This document shows, in pieces, positions 11,211-23,700 of a DNA stretch of 64,000 nt. The stretch's first letter is position 1. Each line of letters starts with the position of its first letter. The translations under genes and the position numbers were made by a program. This DNA comes from Irpex lacteus (lineage: Eukaryota > Basidiomycota > Agaricomycetes > Polyporales > Irpicaceae), in NCBI GenBank assembly GCA_001986395.2, contig MQVO02000012.1, positions 372,001 through 436,000 of the forward strand, read 5' to 3'. The notes under the pieces are model-generated. The model was not told the origin of the DNA. It was given only the letters and a program-made list of their open reading frames with translations, and ran no database searches.

Positions 11211-14200
11211 GTCGAGAGCCAGGTCGGGCGGGTGTGAAAGGCTGTATATGTATCTAGTTGCTGTGCACGACGGAGGATGGAGAGGTAGATGGGATGGGAC
11301 AGGTGGTTTTGCCTCAGAAAGGCGAAGGTACTTTTAGGTATTTCGGCAGGACCGTGAATACCGAGGGTTAGAAGGAGCACTTACGGCTCTGAGCCGTTTG
11401 ATGGCGAGATGGTCTCTAAGGGTCTTCTCCTCCATCCGGAGGTGCAGACGGGAAAAAGCACAGGTGGGGTACGATCATGAGATCAATCGTTTGAGTTTTG
11501 CGATACGATAATTCCTTGGCTATACCGGTTAATTCCTGTGCGTTTTCCTGTGTCTCCTATCGCGTGGCCGCAATCCAGAACAGCGAGACGGGAGCAGCTA
11601 GGTCCCTGCCAATCTCCCATATCCGGCATGTCGCCAGCGAACCACGTATTTTCTTGCCTATTATTCCCTAGAATCATTCTAGCTCCGACTCCCCACCGGG
11701 GGCGTTGAGCGCGCGCCTCCGTCGGTGGTTACTTGCAAGCGAGCCCTTCTCGCGCACGGCAGACATCACTCACCGTCCTCTCCTCGTCACTCTGTCGTCT
11801 AACGGTAGTTTAGCTTGTCGTCTCTCAGTCCGCGACGGTCGATCCTCTCTCAGGCCACATGCGTGGGACGAACCCGGTGGGTGCTGCACCGTGCACAACG
11901 GAAAGAGGGGCGTCAGTCGGACCTCTTTTGCAGGACAATTGAGCATACCCGCCGGGAGACATCTCCAGTGGCCACCACCCCCACGCTGTTCCTGGATCAC
12001 GCGTCACTCATCGAGTGCCCATCTCCAGCACACAGCTGCAGTACGTGCGACGGCCGTGTACATCCACTCTCTGTACGTCCTCCTGCCATAAGCCCCAACA
12101 AAGAGACGCTGCAGTGTGGGCATTCCAGGCTGCCATCTGTTGTATTTTCTCGTTATTCAATCACAGCATGCCCTAGCTGGCCACCATGCATTATCTCACA
12201 ACTTGCCTGTAGTCCGCCTCGTCCCTCTCCCTCGAGGCTCGATAGAGTCGGCGTCAGAGTACGCGTGCACAAGCCTCCGATTCGGACTCGACGTTGGCGT
12301 GGAAAGCGTCGGCATCCTCGGCAAGCCACGCGAGCAACTCAGATCAATACCAAAACTGCCCAATTTCGCAAGTGAATAGACGACCGTGTCCCCTTCCTTT
12401 TCTAGAACAATGTCACAGGAGCCCCTTGTGGCTGAAATCCCATCAATTCCTGTGTACCACTCCTCCTCGTACTCTGCCACTGCTCATCGCCTTCACAAAC
12501 TCGAGTCACGTTATGCTACTGTAGCCTCGAGGTAAGCCATACCTGTGCTGCACAAACTGACGAATAATCTCAAAGAAAATGTGCGGCCTATCGCCCTGCA
12601 CACGCGCAAGCAATCAACAAAATCACAAGTCGTGCACCCCTTCACATCGTCCACAGAACGATTTTACCGCCGATGTCCTCGGAGGCAAAGTCCACCGATC
12701 GTCATACCGCACTGTGCGTATTTTATATTCTCGTCTGCGATGTGTGCTGATTATTGCCCCCGTTTGTATCATACTGTACCAACTCCACCAGCAGCTTGGA
12801 TGCTTTGCGCGTCTCAGCGAATAGCCGTCAGTCCGTGAAACGCGCTGTATAACTTGTAACCCGCTAGTATCGGAGTCGAGGGGGTAGCTGAGGCGCAGAG
12901 TCGCACGGTCTTCCAGCTTATCTTCCGCTACATAGGACGCTACCAAGTTCATTCTGCTCGCCATTGCTACTCTCACAAAGGTGGCACGACACCTAATGAC
13001 GAACTGGAAAACAAAAGCCATGTGTAGCCCGATCGTTCCATCTACGATCCTACGAATACGATCTGGTGAGCTTGTCCTGTTATGATTAAGCCTCGGGCAG
13101 GAAATATTCCGTGTACGTGATCGTTTACCAAGTAATCTAGGCTCTCTGATTCATGCTTATCGGCATTCGCATCGCAAACTCAAGGAATCGGTACGTACCT
13201 TGTTCATCGGTGTGCCTCGTGGGTGCTGTGCACTCCTCCGCATTGATCTAGAAACTAGCATCGATAGCAGCGGGAAGACACCGACAGGAGACTTCATCGT
13301 GATTTTTTTGTAGAGCCAATGATCTCGCAAACCTATTCATCAGCTCGGGGAGGCCGCATGTCTCTTTCCGAATTGCTTTACAATTTGGAGTGATTACTTA
13401 TGTTTCGCCGAAAGAGCATCATGTGCTTATTCGTCATTGACAATATGACCTGCCGATCGTTTTTCTTTGCGGAAGTGACGGATGGTGCCTCAACGCGTCC
13501 GCCGTACGGCAGGGATGTCTCCGCCGCTCTCATCGACGCTGCTGACAATATCCGTTAGCTTTAGATAGCTTTAGAGTAATTCATCCCGACCCTCCTGACT
13601 ATTTTTGAAGTGGTACGTCAGCCTCACCAATCTGCTCGGTCATGCTGACTCATCGAGTGTATATCAAGAAATTGTCGCCTTCTGAAGTGGAAAGAAAATG
13701 GCCCACCTACCGCGTTGAATATTACGTGCCAAAGCCCTCATAGAACTCATTCCTGTAGGGTCCTAGACATTTGTCAAGCAGAAGTGCGATAATTATCGGT
13801 ATTTCCCCTCGCGGTACACAGTAGGATGCCGAGACGCATACCGACGGTTACACTCCTTGACAGGCGTCTCGCAAGGGACAACCAGGCCACAAAAGGCATA
13901 GCAAGAACGGAGGAAGCTCTGAAGCTTGATCTATGATCGACTTGTGCGTCTTTTTCTCTTCTCTTGCCGCCGGGCTGTTGGTACACACCAAAGTTCTGAA
14001 CAAGTGATCGAACGCGACCCTCGCCAACGAACCCCTCTCGTGCCGCGATGCTCCGTCGCCGTGGCCAGTTCAGGTAACCTCGCGACGGCGACCTTGTAGT
14101 TTCGTGGGAGTGGCTCTGCGGTACACGTTTCATTTTGTTGCGCTTGGTGGGCTCAAGGTTGGCCCTGCCGTTGGCAATTGGTGAGATGCTGACGGAGGTC

Positions 14201-14344
14201 TCATTCATTTCGACTGCAGCCAGTGTGTTTCAGACTTCAGTCGTCGGGAGGATGACTACCAGGGACTGATAACAGTGCATTCTTCGATGCCCGAGGATCC
14301 CCATGTTCCTGCGGGAAAGATCTACTCCAGCCACTCGCAAGGTC
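11211..14344. other. Gene-poor region upstream of paralogue 1
   Basis: The first few hundred bases should hold the promoter of the transcription factor gene. Open frames at 11.7-12.5 kb and 12.5-13.0 kb overlap on both strands, use no consistent splice pattern and show no domain I recognise. I see no RNA gene or transposon end. Confidence 0.4.
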
Positions 14345-16000
14345 CATGTCTGCTAAACTATACCAGTTGGGCGCAGTACCCGCTGCGTGGAAAGTTAATG
14401 AGGCTATCCAAAGTTTGAAAAAGTGCGTTCTCTCACCCGTTCATACCGACGACAAGGTTATTGTCAGCATGTTTTAGGTCATTTTCCCCATAATGGAGGG
14501 AGCACCTCTGGCATGCGGAATCGTCGATGGACTCCGTATCGAGATCGTCAAAACGCCAGAGACTCGTTCAATACTCAAGTCAAACTTTAATCAGAGCATG
14601 TCGTAAAGGGGTGGTGCTACATATAGCTTTTGTAAGCGACGGATTACAAAACACACGAAATATGGACATGCCTTCTCACAAAAGCCTCGAAGGAGTTATC
14701 ATCTCTCGTGCCGACGGAGAGTTCAAAACATGTGAGCTAGGACACTTCCCAGCGAGGTGCTATCGTACTGTTTTTGGGCAAGATCCTCGAACTTTGGACG
14801 AAACAACACGGTCGAAAGATTGTGTACCACCGTGTCCATTGGAAAGCTACGCTGGCACAGCAACTACGGACGGAAGAATCAGCGATGAATGGTCTCGCAC
14901 TATACCTGACCTACCTGAACTCCAATGTAAGAAGATAACCAGCATCATCGAATCGTGCGCGAAATCCCCGGGATCCAGTGCATAGACCTCTTCTACCCAC
15001 ATGCTCCGTGGGCATCCGCCGGCTCGAATACAAAGGGATCAGGCACAGATCACTACGTATTGGAGAGGCTGTTGAGTCTCTTCACTGTGATACACGATGT
15101 GGACGAGACACACACCCTCGGGCGTCGACTGTCGGGGCCAGGTCGCGCATCAGGTATGTTTTTCTTAGGCAAGACGCCCGAATCAACCGCGATAGCCGCA
15201 CAGCTGTGTTTCTACACAAACCTTCTTCCATCTCATCACTCACATCTTGCCGCCCTCCGATCACTTGGCCCGTTTACGAGGCGCTCAATGTAAGGGCAGA
15301 TCCAAATGGCGATCCGCCGCCACCTCGTCCTCAAACGTCCATCTCCTCCGACGCAGAGTCTTACAACAGAAACTAGACTAGTACCTTTGCGCTGTGGCCA
15401 CTCGAAAAATGATGACGGCATAGAGTTCAAAGTAGGTTTGCGAAAGCAATGATGTCGCAAGGCGCAATCCTATTTTCCTATCTCGAAATCGAAGCCATTG
15501 GTGCAAACGGTGGCAGTCGTATAGGTGGCGTATACTCTCTCGCCAATCATAGTATTCGTTCCAATAAGCTGACTGTCCTGATGTACTGTACAGAAATTTT
15601 ATTGAACCCACAACATGAGTTCCGTCCACTTACATCACAACCGAACGCCGAACAGAAGATTACTAGGAATCTAGCAATCACCATTTTTTTTTCTCTCGTC
15701 TCGACGGGCCTTTCATGATAAATGCCAGAATACGGGAGCTGTGCCTCGTGACGAATTTTGCGTAGCTTCTCGACGTCGGTTTTCCTACTTAGGAAGGCTC
15801 AAAAGAACGATGATTATAACATGCTCATGTGGGTCTATTGATTCGACGATTCAACGGCCAAACGGCACAAGTTGCGTTGCGCACGTCGATACTGATGGTG
15901 GATTGGCCAGAAGCATTCGTATCATGATAGCTCGCTTCTTTCATGAATCAGGTCAGTTTGGAATTCTGGTTCAGCTGGTACGCTGATTATACTCATGCGG
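14345..16000 (+). other. Possible unrecognised plus-strand gene or gene relic
   Basis: Several plus-strand segments look more protein-like than their surroundings. An ATG at 14346 opens a frame with LGAVPAAWKVNEAIQSLKK. Another near 14480 reads EGAPLACGIVDGLRIEIVKT. The frame 14527-14985 has a Cys-containing C-terminal half. Frames to about 15290 and 15718 follow. I could not join them with convincing splice sites, and I recognise no family. It may be a decayed gene. Confidence 0.2.
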
Positions 16001-16950
16001 TAGTACGTGCGCAACACCAAGTCGATGGACACGGAGAATGACCTTACACGTCTGTTAGACGTCAGTTTACGACCCTCCTTATGCAATACCCTATGCGCCA
16101 CACTGTCGTTCTAGCTTCTGAGCATAACAGAAGGCACCTCGGATGCGGAAACCTATGTACGTATTTTCTGTGCTGCCCGCGTAGTAGCTGTCATTAAATT
16201 ACCTGACGATTGTCTAGACTCGCCACTCGGCCGCCATGGTATCCAATCGCTCCCTATCGCACCAGGCTCGACAGCCATACTAAATCACGGTACTATTACA
16301 CCGTCGTCCTATAAGTGGCAACCGTGGTAAAGTACCTGTCACCGTCTGTAGTGTCGTTCGTTGCCCAGTGCTGCGTACAAACCCACTACGGTGAGACGCC
16401 CCACTCTAATACCTAATTAACCACTTCTCGAATTGTCCACATGTAGCTGCCACCTCACACGTGCAGGAAGACTGACAAACCTGGGAAACCTACGGCGGTC
16501 GTCTCAGCGGACAGTTCCATTCAGCGCTAAGAGTCGGTACCTAGCAAGAGGCGAGGCTATCAGTGACGCAGGCGTATGTGTGTCCGGGTGGTGAGTCTTA
16601 CTCGTATCGTGCGTATTACCGTCAATCGGTGCACCATAGCCTGACGGGGATGAGTAGAGCTTCTGAGGTGTGAGTATGCACTTCGCCACACGAAGCTTGA
16701 ACATCTGCCACCGAGCGAACCACGGGTATAACGCCTGGAACAGAATGCATTAATTTACGATGGGAAGATTACGGGAAGAACACAGCCGGATGGAGAACGA
16801 TGCTTTGCATCTTTCAATGGCGTAGTAAAGGTGTCAACAATGACTATGGACGCGATGAACAACAGACAGACAAGGGCCCGGAGAACTTGAACCTTCGGAA
16901 GTTGCGAGGGGTGAATGGAACATCTTAGCCTAGCTTCGAGGCAGCATCTT
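16000..16950. other. Intergenic, nothing recognised
   Basis: Only short open frames and no repeat, RNA gene or transposon end that I can see. Confidence 0.35.
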
Positions 16951-18082
16951 CATGATCTGTGATGAATGAGACAAGATATGACGTTGATTTTATGGAAATG
17001 TATGATGGTGGTACAAATGGACGTTAGCTTGACAAGCTGACTTCGATCTACTATAGCCCAAAAAGACGAGAACGAAGATTGAAGAGTAGGTTTTTTGTCC
17101 GGAGAGAGCAACAGCGAATGAGATGAATGAAAGAAGCGAGAAATCCAACAAGACAAGAAAGAGAAGATGGAGATCCAAAAGGCGGAAGAGAAGCGAGTGC
17201 GCGGAGTAGACTATGAAGCGGTGGAGACGTGCGATAGATGAGACATCAAGAGTATATGCGGGTGGGATAAAGAGGGCTGGAAATCGTGAGTGTGAGTAGA
17301 GGTGGTATTTTGCAGAGTGAGGGTGAGGCCAAAGAAGAAAATAAACGGGCAAGATCGAGACGTGGATGGAGTGTTCATTAGGTAGACGACGAAGAGCAAT
17401 GACGAACGATAGCGTAACGTGAAAGCAGACTGGACATAGCGGAGCCAAAGGAGAGCAGCATGGGAATAGAGAGAGGAAAACTCGTGACCGACGTGGCCAC
17501 AGAACACAAGTAAACGTGACAGCGAGCGCCCCAAGAAGCGATAGATGATAATATCCAGTATAGGGCAGGAAAGATTGACATATCACAGGAGGAGCCGAAA
17601 CGTTGAGGGAGCACCAGCTTGCTACGACGAAAGCAAAACGCAGATGGAACATGTCTCCGACGACATGGGCGACGACTTGATCTTGATCTAGGTACAGCAG
17701 GAATAATGAGACGGTTGAGTGAAGTGAAGACGGGCCAGACCACCGCCAACCTAGCACTGGGAGCCGCGCAGATTGTACATACAAGCAACCCGGTGACAGC
17801 TTGACAGGGGTGTGTGTGAGTGATGACGATAATAGTACGCCGGACGAGCAAGTAGCGGGATGAGTGCAATATACGATGTGTGATCCAGTGGGGGTACATC
17901 CAGACGAGGATGCGAGAGGATGAGAAGTTCGTGGAGCAAGCACGACTGGTGCGGTCCATAAACGAGTACTGTGCGACGTAGGCTTGAAAGTCTTGAGTCT
18001 TCGTGAGGCAGTAATAGATAGGACGCACGACGGAACCGCCGAAGGCTGCCACGAGCAAGAGGAGAGAGACATCAGAGAGGCC
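16950..18082. other. Strand-asymmetric tract downstream of paralogue 2
   Basis: The minus strand is pyrimidine-rich and lacks stops in one frame for about 360 codons (18072-16990), starting just after the stop codon of the transcription factor gene. The conceptual translation is a monotonous Ser/Leu/Val/His mixture, and another minus frame is open over half of it, so I treat it as composition-driven. It could be a long 3' UTR of the upstream transcription unit. Confidence 0.4.
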
Positions 18083-20786
18083 TCAGACGAGCAACAAGAG
18101 CTCGCCTTGAGCTTTCATGACCTCCCTCCAGTTCACCGGCTGGTCACTCATCCCACTAGTCCGCCTCTCCCACACCTGCCTCATAAGCACCTTCACCTCC
18201 GCCAAATTCCCCACCCTCTCCCCCTGCTGCGAATCCAACAACTGCATCAAAAACTCCCTTTGGTTCAAGTTGTCCGTCAAGCACCCCGCGATGCAGATGC
18301 CGAATACGACGCTACGCAGTACGGAGCGCGTGAGCATCCCCTTGTTCAAGGGTACCCGCTTCAAGCACTCGATGACGTCCGTGACGGACTCGATGATCTC
18401 GGGGCAAGAGGGGTAGTCGCCGGAGAGGACAGTGTGGAGGTACAGTTTTGCGGAGGCGCGGAAGATGTCGTTCGTGTGGCTGCGACGAATCTCGACTTCG
18501 GCGTGCTCGTCGACCTTCTGCGACTGATGCAGACTGCCCATCGGGGCCTGCATCCCATTGTGGCCCATTCCCCCGTTCATCCCGCCGTTCATCCCGCCTC
18601 CGTTGAGGTGCGTGTGCCGTGCGTACATACCAGCCTGCGCGAGCTCAGGATGCACCTGCCGCGCAGTAGGCGAGCACGGCCCACCCGGTGTGATATACTT
18701 CCTCTGTATCTCCAACCCCCGCTCGACGAGTCTCGGGATACTAAGACACTGGTTCCGCACCTGCGTCTCCTTCCAACACGCCAACCACGAGATCTCCGCG
18801 ATAGCGAGCACGATATTATTCTCGCAGCCCATGACGTCCAGCATGCTCGTCTCAGGCGGACACCGTCCCCTCGAGTTCGCAGCGTCCTCGAGGTAGGACC
18901 TGTTCGGGTCGAATAATTGGCGGTACGTCTCGAGGAACCGCGGGATGGTCTGTGCGGTTACGCTTGCTAGGACGTCGAACCACATCGTCGTTTTGATGAT
19001 GAACCGCGTGCTCTCCGTGCAATGCCGCATGACGTCCTCGGGGCCGTAGAACTGATTGTTCTCGAGTACGCTCTTTACGTATACGCTGGCCACTTGTAGT
19101 GAGAGGTCCCAGGCGCCGCGGCCGCCTTTGAAGAGGATCGTAGAAATCGCGTGTAGGCCCGCCATGGCGTCGCCCTCTGTGACCATATGCGTCTTCTGGA
19201 CGAGGTTTGTGAGGAGTATCTGCAGGCGGGTCTCGCCAGAGCTGCCGTGGACGAGGTTGAGTGCTCCATTGTTATACGAGGAGTAACCGACACGGTCGCG
19301 ATGAATGGCTGCGAGGGCACAAGCAGCATCCCGTGCTGCAGGGCTTGTTTGTATGAGGCTGTAGATGAAACGGCGAATGGACGACTGATCAGACAAAAGG
19401 TATTGAATCGGCAACACGTTGGTCATGTAGTGCAGCACAAGACTATCCTGGTCCGCCGGGATGTACGGGTCGTACGGTCGCATCTGGGCTGGAACCATCT
19501 GTGAAGGCGGTGATGCATCCTGGAAGTCATCGTCAGAATTGGTGATGTATCCGTTAGCTGTGTAAAGCGATGAGAAGGAACTTTGCATCGCGGGAGACAC
19601 TCTTGCCACTGGCAAATAGTTCGCATTGTTGGCATTAGCTAGCGTTGACGGTGTTGTTGATATTGATTGGTAGGCAGACGGATATCCAGATGTAGAAGGT
19701 GGCCCTGCCAACAGAGAGGGCATTGAGCACAATACATTCATAATACAACTAATAACGGTACTGGGGAGTCTTACACGACTGAGAAGGAGGAGGAGCAGAC
19801 ATAGGAGGCACTAGACTAGGAGGGGATAATATAGGGTTCTGCTGGGTTGAATACAGGATGTCGTTGGGAAGCAATTGACCACCTCGTACCATTGACGCAT
19901 CGGGGTGCGTGTTGTGGGGGTGAGACGTCAATTCTGGTAGATTGGGAGCCCAGGCTGGGGGAAATTACTACCAATGGGATTGTAGGAGAACATGGAGGGG
20001 TACATACTGGTTTGCTGCTGCTGCTGGGATGGAGGAGCGTACTGGTGCTGCTGATGCTGATCCGGCGGAGGGATCGAGGGCGCGTGGTGATACTGCGAAG
20101 GATCGCGAATATATGAGACGGGACCTTGCTGCTGACGAGCGGGCTCGTTGGAGCCGGCAGAGAGCGTCGGAGTGGGAGGGGTAGCGTTTCCAGGCGGGGT
20201 GGTCTGGAGGTTCTCGACGAGAACAAGGACGGGAGGATCGCCCTCGGTTGATCGAGGACCTGAGCCAGAGTGGCCCTTGATCATGCCCTGCGAGGCCAAG
20301 AACGTCTTGATCTTCTCTCGCAGCTCGGTGACGCTGTTGTTCTCCTGGAGATCGCGCGAGGCGTAAGCGACTGTAGGCCACAGCGAAATGCCGAGATACT
20401 CACTCTCATCCAATCTGGTCGCTTCGCGCCGAAACCAAGACATTGGAGACGGAGACGAACGCAAGTCTGGCAGGCACCCTCTGCGTTTGGCTGCTCATCG
20501 CATTTCTACAAGAGACATCGAGGTCAGCGTCAGTCCGAAAAAGGCAGAGGCGGGCGTCGAGTGGATTGCGATGATCGACGATGAGGTCAACAGGGGCAGA
20601 TAGAGTGGGACGCCCGCGACGATGAGCGCGTACCTTTCTACGGATTCTGCAGGTGTAGCAGCCCGACTTTGCTCTGACGGCGCCTTTTGGCTTCGGCGCT
20701 CCGGGCTTCTTTTGCGTTGGAGTTGCGCGGGCGTTTGCAGAGACGGAAGACATTGTCTTCCTCGGAGAGGCGGGGGAGTCGCCCAT
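18083..20786 (-). CDS. Zn(2)Cys(6) fungal transcription factor, paralogue 2
   Basis: Nuclear zinc-cluster regulator with the same plan as the gene at 8134-11210. Exons: 20786-20634, 20505-20405, 20345-19972, 19933-19775 and 19704-18083. The cluster GCYTCRIRRK joins KCDEQPNAEGACQTC and VRLRLQCLGFGAKRPDWMR, giving six cysteines as C-X2-C-X6-C...C-X2-C-X6-C. A helix (ENNSVTELREKIKTFLASQG), a Gln/Pro-rich stretch with two poly-Gln runs and a long Fungal_trans_2-type domain follow. An unusual GGMN-rich insert lies near 18550-18600. The end, VNWREVMKAQGELLLLV, matches the C-terminus of paralogue 1. The start is the ATG at 20786 (MGDSPASPRK); the frame is open upstream but without ATG. The intron 19934-19971 is only 38 nt, so that junction is less certain. 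Confidence 0.87.
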
Positions 20787-23700
20787 GGGCGGCGGTGCTG
20801 TGGCGGGCTGTGTGGACGACGTGATGGGCAACGCTGAGGGGGTGAAGCACGACGCTGGGGGTTGTTGGGGAGGAGGTGGTGGCTGAGGACAAGAACGGTT
20901 GAGAGGGTGAGGCGGTGGATTGGAATCGAGAGAGCTATATGTACTCTGGGCGCTGAGATGAACCGTGCGAAGCAGACGCCCCAACTGGCGGCTAGTCCCT
21001 TTCCTTTTAAAGGGTCGCAAACTTTGCTAGCAGAGGACCCCAGACACTCGTATCCTCTAGACGCCGCCCGTGATCGGGAACTGCCTGCCACCGGGGAGAC
21101 GTGGGAGAACGTTGACGCTCATTTTCAAACCAACCCCCAAAATAGCGCCCAGCCCAGAACCCAATCTGCAGCCAATCACATTTTGGGGCGTCAAAGGACT
21201 TTGTCTTCCTCTCCCTCTCTGCAAGCGAGCAGAATGTGGCCCCGCACGCATGCACTACCACGAGCCCTTGGACACAGAGTCTAAACTTCGTCCAAGCTTC
21301 ACTGAAGCTTCATCGACGCTGCAGAGGCGACTAGCGCAATCTGGGCAGTCGATCTGGAGACTGAATACACGTAATACCGTCGGCCTCATGGCACGGTCAT
21401 TCGCTGAGTCACTGGTCACCAGGCCAGCACAGCCGCTTGGGATCGGAGATAGCGTCACGCTGTCACACCACAGATCTCGTAAGGCACCCGCCCACTTCGG
21501 CCCTTTGTTGTCTAGACTGTCCAGGCGTCTTTCCCGACCCGGCGTCTCCTCCCCGTCACTGTCACTTCCTGTGGCCACTCCAGCACTACGCCGCGCTTAG
21601 CGTTTGCGATATACGACCAACGCCGCTCGTTCAACACGTCCTCACACCCCCGCTGCTCCTACCTATTCTATGGCATCGGTTCACCCTTCCGAACATCTAC
21701 GACAAGAGGCAGTGCATGCGTATACAAAATCTTCAATGCTTCTATTCCCGCACGTTGTATTCTAGCTTTCCACACCCGCAAAATTAAAAGTCGATACAGT
21801 AAAAATTCTCCAAGAACGTCTGCATCGCCCTTCTCCATGGCCAAAGTGGGCCATGGGGGCGTTAGGTAAACCTACGAGCACCATCGGAAGTTGACATCAC
21901 GGCATTCCATCTCTGCTCACAAACCAGAGCGCCGAATGACCCGGTCGACTGACAGCTGCTGCCACCTTCGCATCTCCCAACATCTTCGCATCCGAAGCTC
22001 CCATCGTCGTTTGTTCGAGTCCGAATTCGCCAACATTCCGCACCACATCCTCAGGCAGTCAGTCAGTCCCTTCACGCTGCGACACAATCACAAAAAGCAG
22101 CAGCAGACCCTGCTCGTGTTCTAATCACCAAACACAGCATTCGTCGCCCTAAAGCCCGTTACATTGTTTTCACCACTGCGTACATACCCACTCGATCTGA
22201 TCACCCTCACCTCACACACATCAAAACGCACAGGTACAATACGCAGCACCAGCCTAGGAAAAGCGGTGCACAGCCGCCGAAGTGCGAAATATCAATTGAA
22301 TGGTTTTGTTGGCTGTAGGGGTGTGGCCACCACAAACCCAATTGACAAAGTAAAGTCCACGCTAACGCCCGTATATTACAGAAGACCATGAGCTTCGCTG
22401 ACTGAAGTCTGACATTCATTTCCAGATACTTGACAGGGCCTTTCCATGATTCTGTTCTAGCCGAGCGAACTTCGAAGGTGGCAGTCACACTACTTACTTA
22501 TCGATAAAGTGAGCCGTGCGTGCTGCCTTCCAAGTCATCGGGAGCCCCTTGTCGTATTTATTGTACGTCGGTCACGAATCAACACGCCGGCGAGAGCCTG
22601 GTACTTTCGACGCGGAATCCTGGAAGTCGAACGAACACGCAAAACTTCGCATTGCACTGTGGGCTATCTTCTTGACGCATCGTATACAAGGTATCTTATC
22701 TCCTATTCCTATCCTCGACTTACCAACACTTCCACATGCCTACATGCGTGAGTGTATGTGTACACGGTACACTCCCCCACTGCCTCTTTATCCCTACGTA
22801 GACGCGACCTCTTCCTACCCGGCGAAACGACACCATTCTTGAAGAATCTGGAACACGAACGGGAACAGAACCTGGCGCCTCGTCACTTACAACTTCTTCT
22901 TAAGAACCAGATCGCGGACACCGTTCTCCTCCCTCACGACCTGACTGTGCTTTTGTCGATCTCATCGTGCCGACTCGTCCGTGGCCACCTAATGCCGGAT
23001 ACTCATACTCTTGCTCTAAATTCACTGGTTCCGGTGCTTGGTGCTCTTCTTGCTCTTTCGAGGATGACTTTACGCCCGGCTTGGAGGAAGAGGCAGGTTG
23101 TCTTAGCCATGATACCCGTACACTGAAGTGTTTTTGCACTCGCCTTCGTACATCGTCACGGGCACGGGTTACCTATCTTATATCGACCTATCGGCGCCAT
23201 CAAACCTAGCCCACGAACCTTCCTATCTGGCATTGAATATTGACCTATCGGCGTCATCAAACCCAGCCTATGATTATCACTTCCCCTTTCGGTCTCGAGA
23301 CGGCGAGGGTCTCCAAATCTTCAACCTGCAATCTTCGCGTTCCCGGTCCAAGTGGCGGCGGTATCGACTTATCAGGACTTGTTCGTCATATTGGCATCAA
23401 ACTTTTCATGCCCTTGCAACAGACTTGCTTGCCTTGTCCGTGCCGTCGTGAACCTATGTGTGCCCGCTCAACTAGAACCCCTTCGTTCTTGTAGTGCACG
23501 CCACACCTCCTGGTCACCAGTCACTCGTACGGGCGGCGTGACCCTCTCTCGACAACGAGGCAAGGTCAGATGTATAGTGGTACGTACGACCGGGTGAACC
23601 TTCATACTCAGCTCTCTGACGTCCACTACCTTTTTCTAGTAGAGACTCGGAACAGGTTGATCTTTTTACCTGACTTATACAGTACAATTGGAGGTCGACT

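Noticed and set aside
16990..18072. 360-codon minus-strand open frame as a membrane protein gene
   Set aside because: Its translation is monotonous and follows pyrimidine-rich composition. A second minus frame is open over much of it, no domain is visible, and it directly follows the stop codon of a real gene. A long UTR or biased tract explains it better.
18083..21020. Longer N-terminus for transcription factor paralogue 2
   Set aside because: The upstream open frame has no ATG, and the first ATG in frame is at 20786, giving a compact leader before the zinc cluster.
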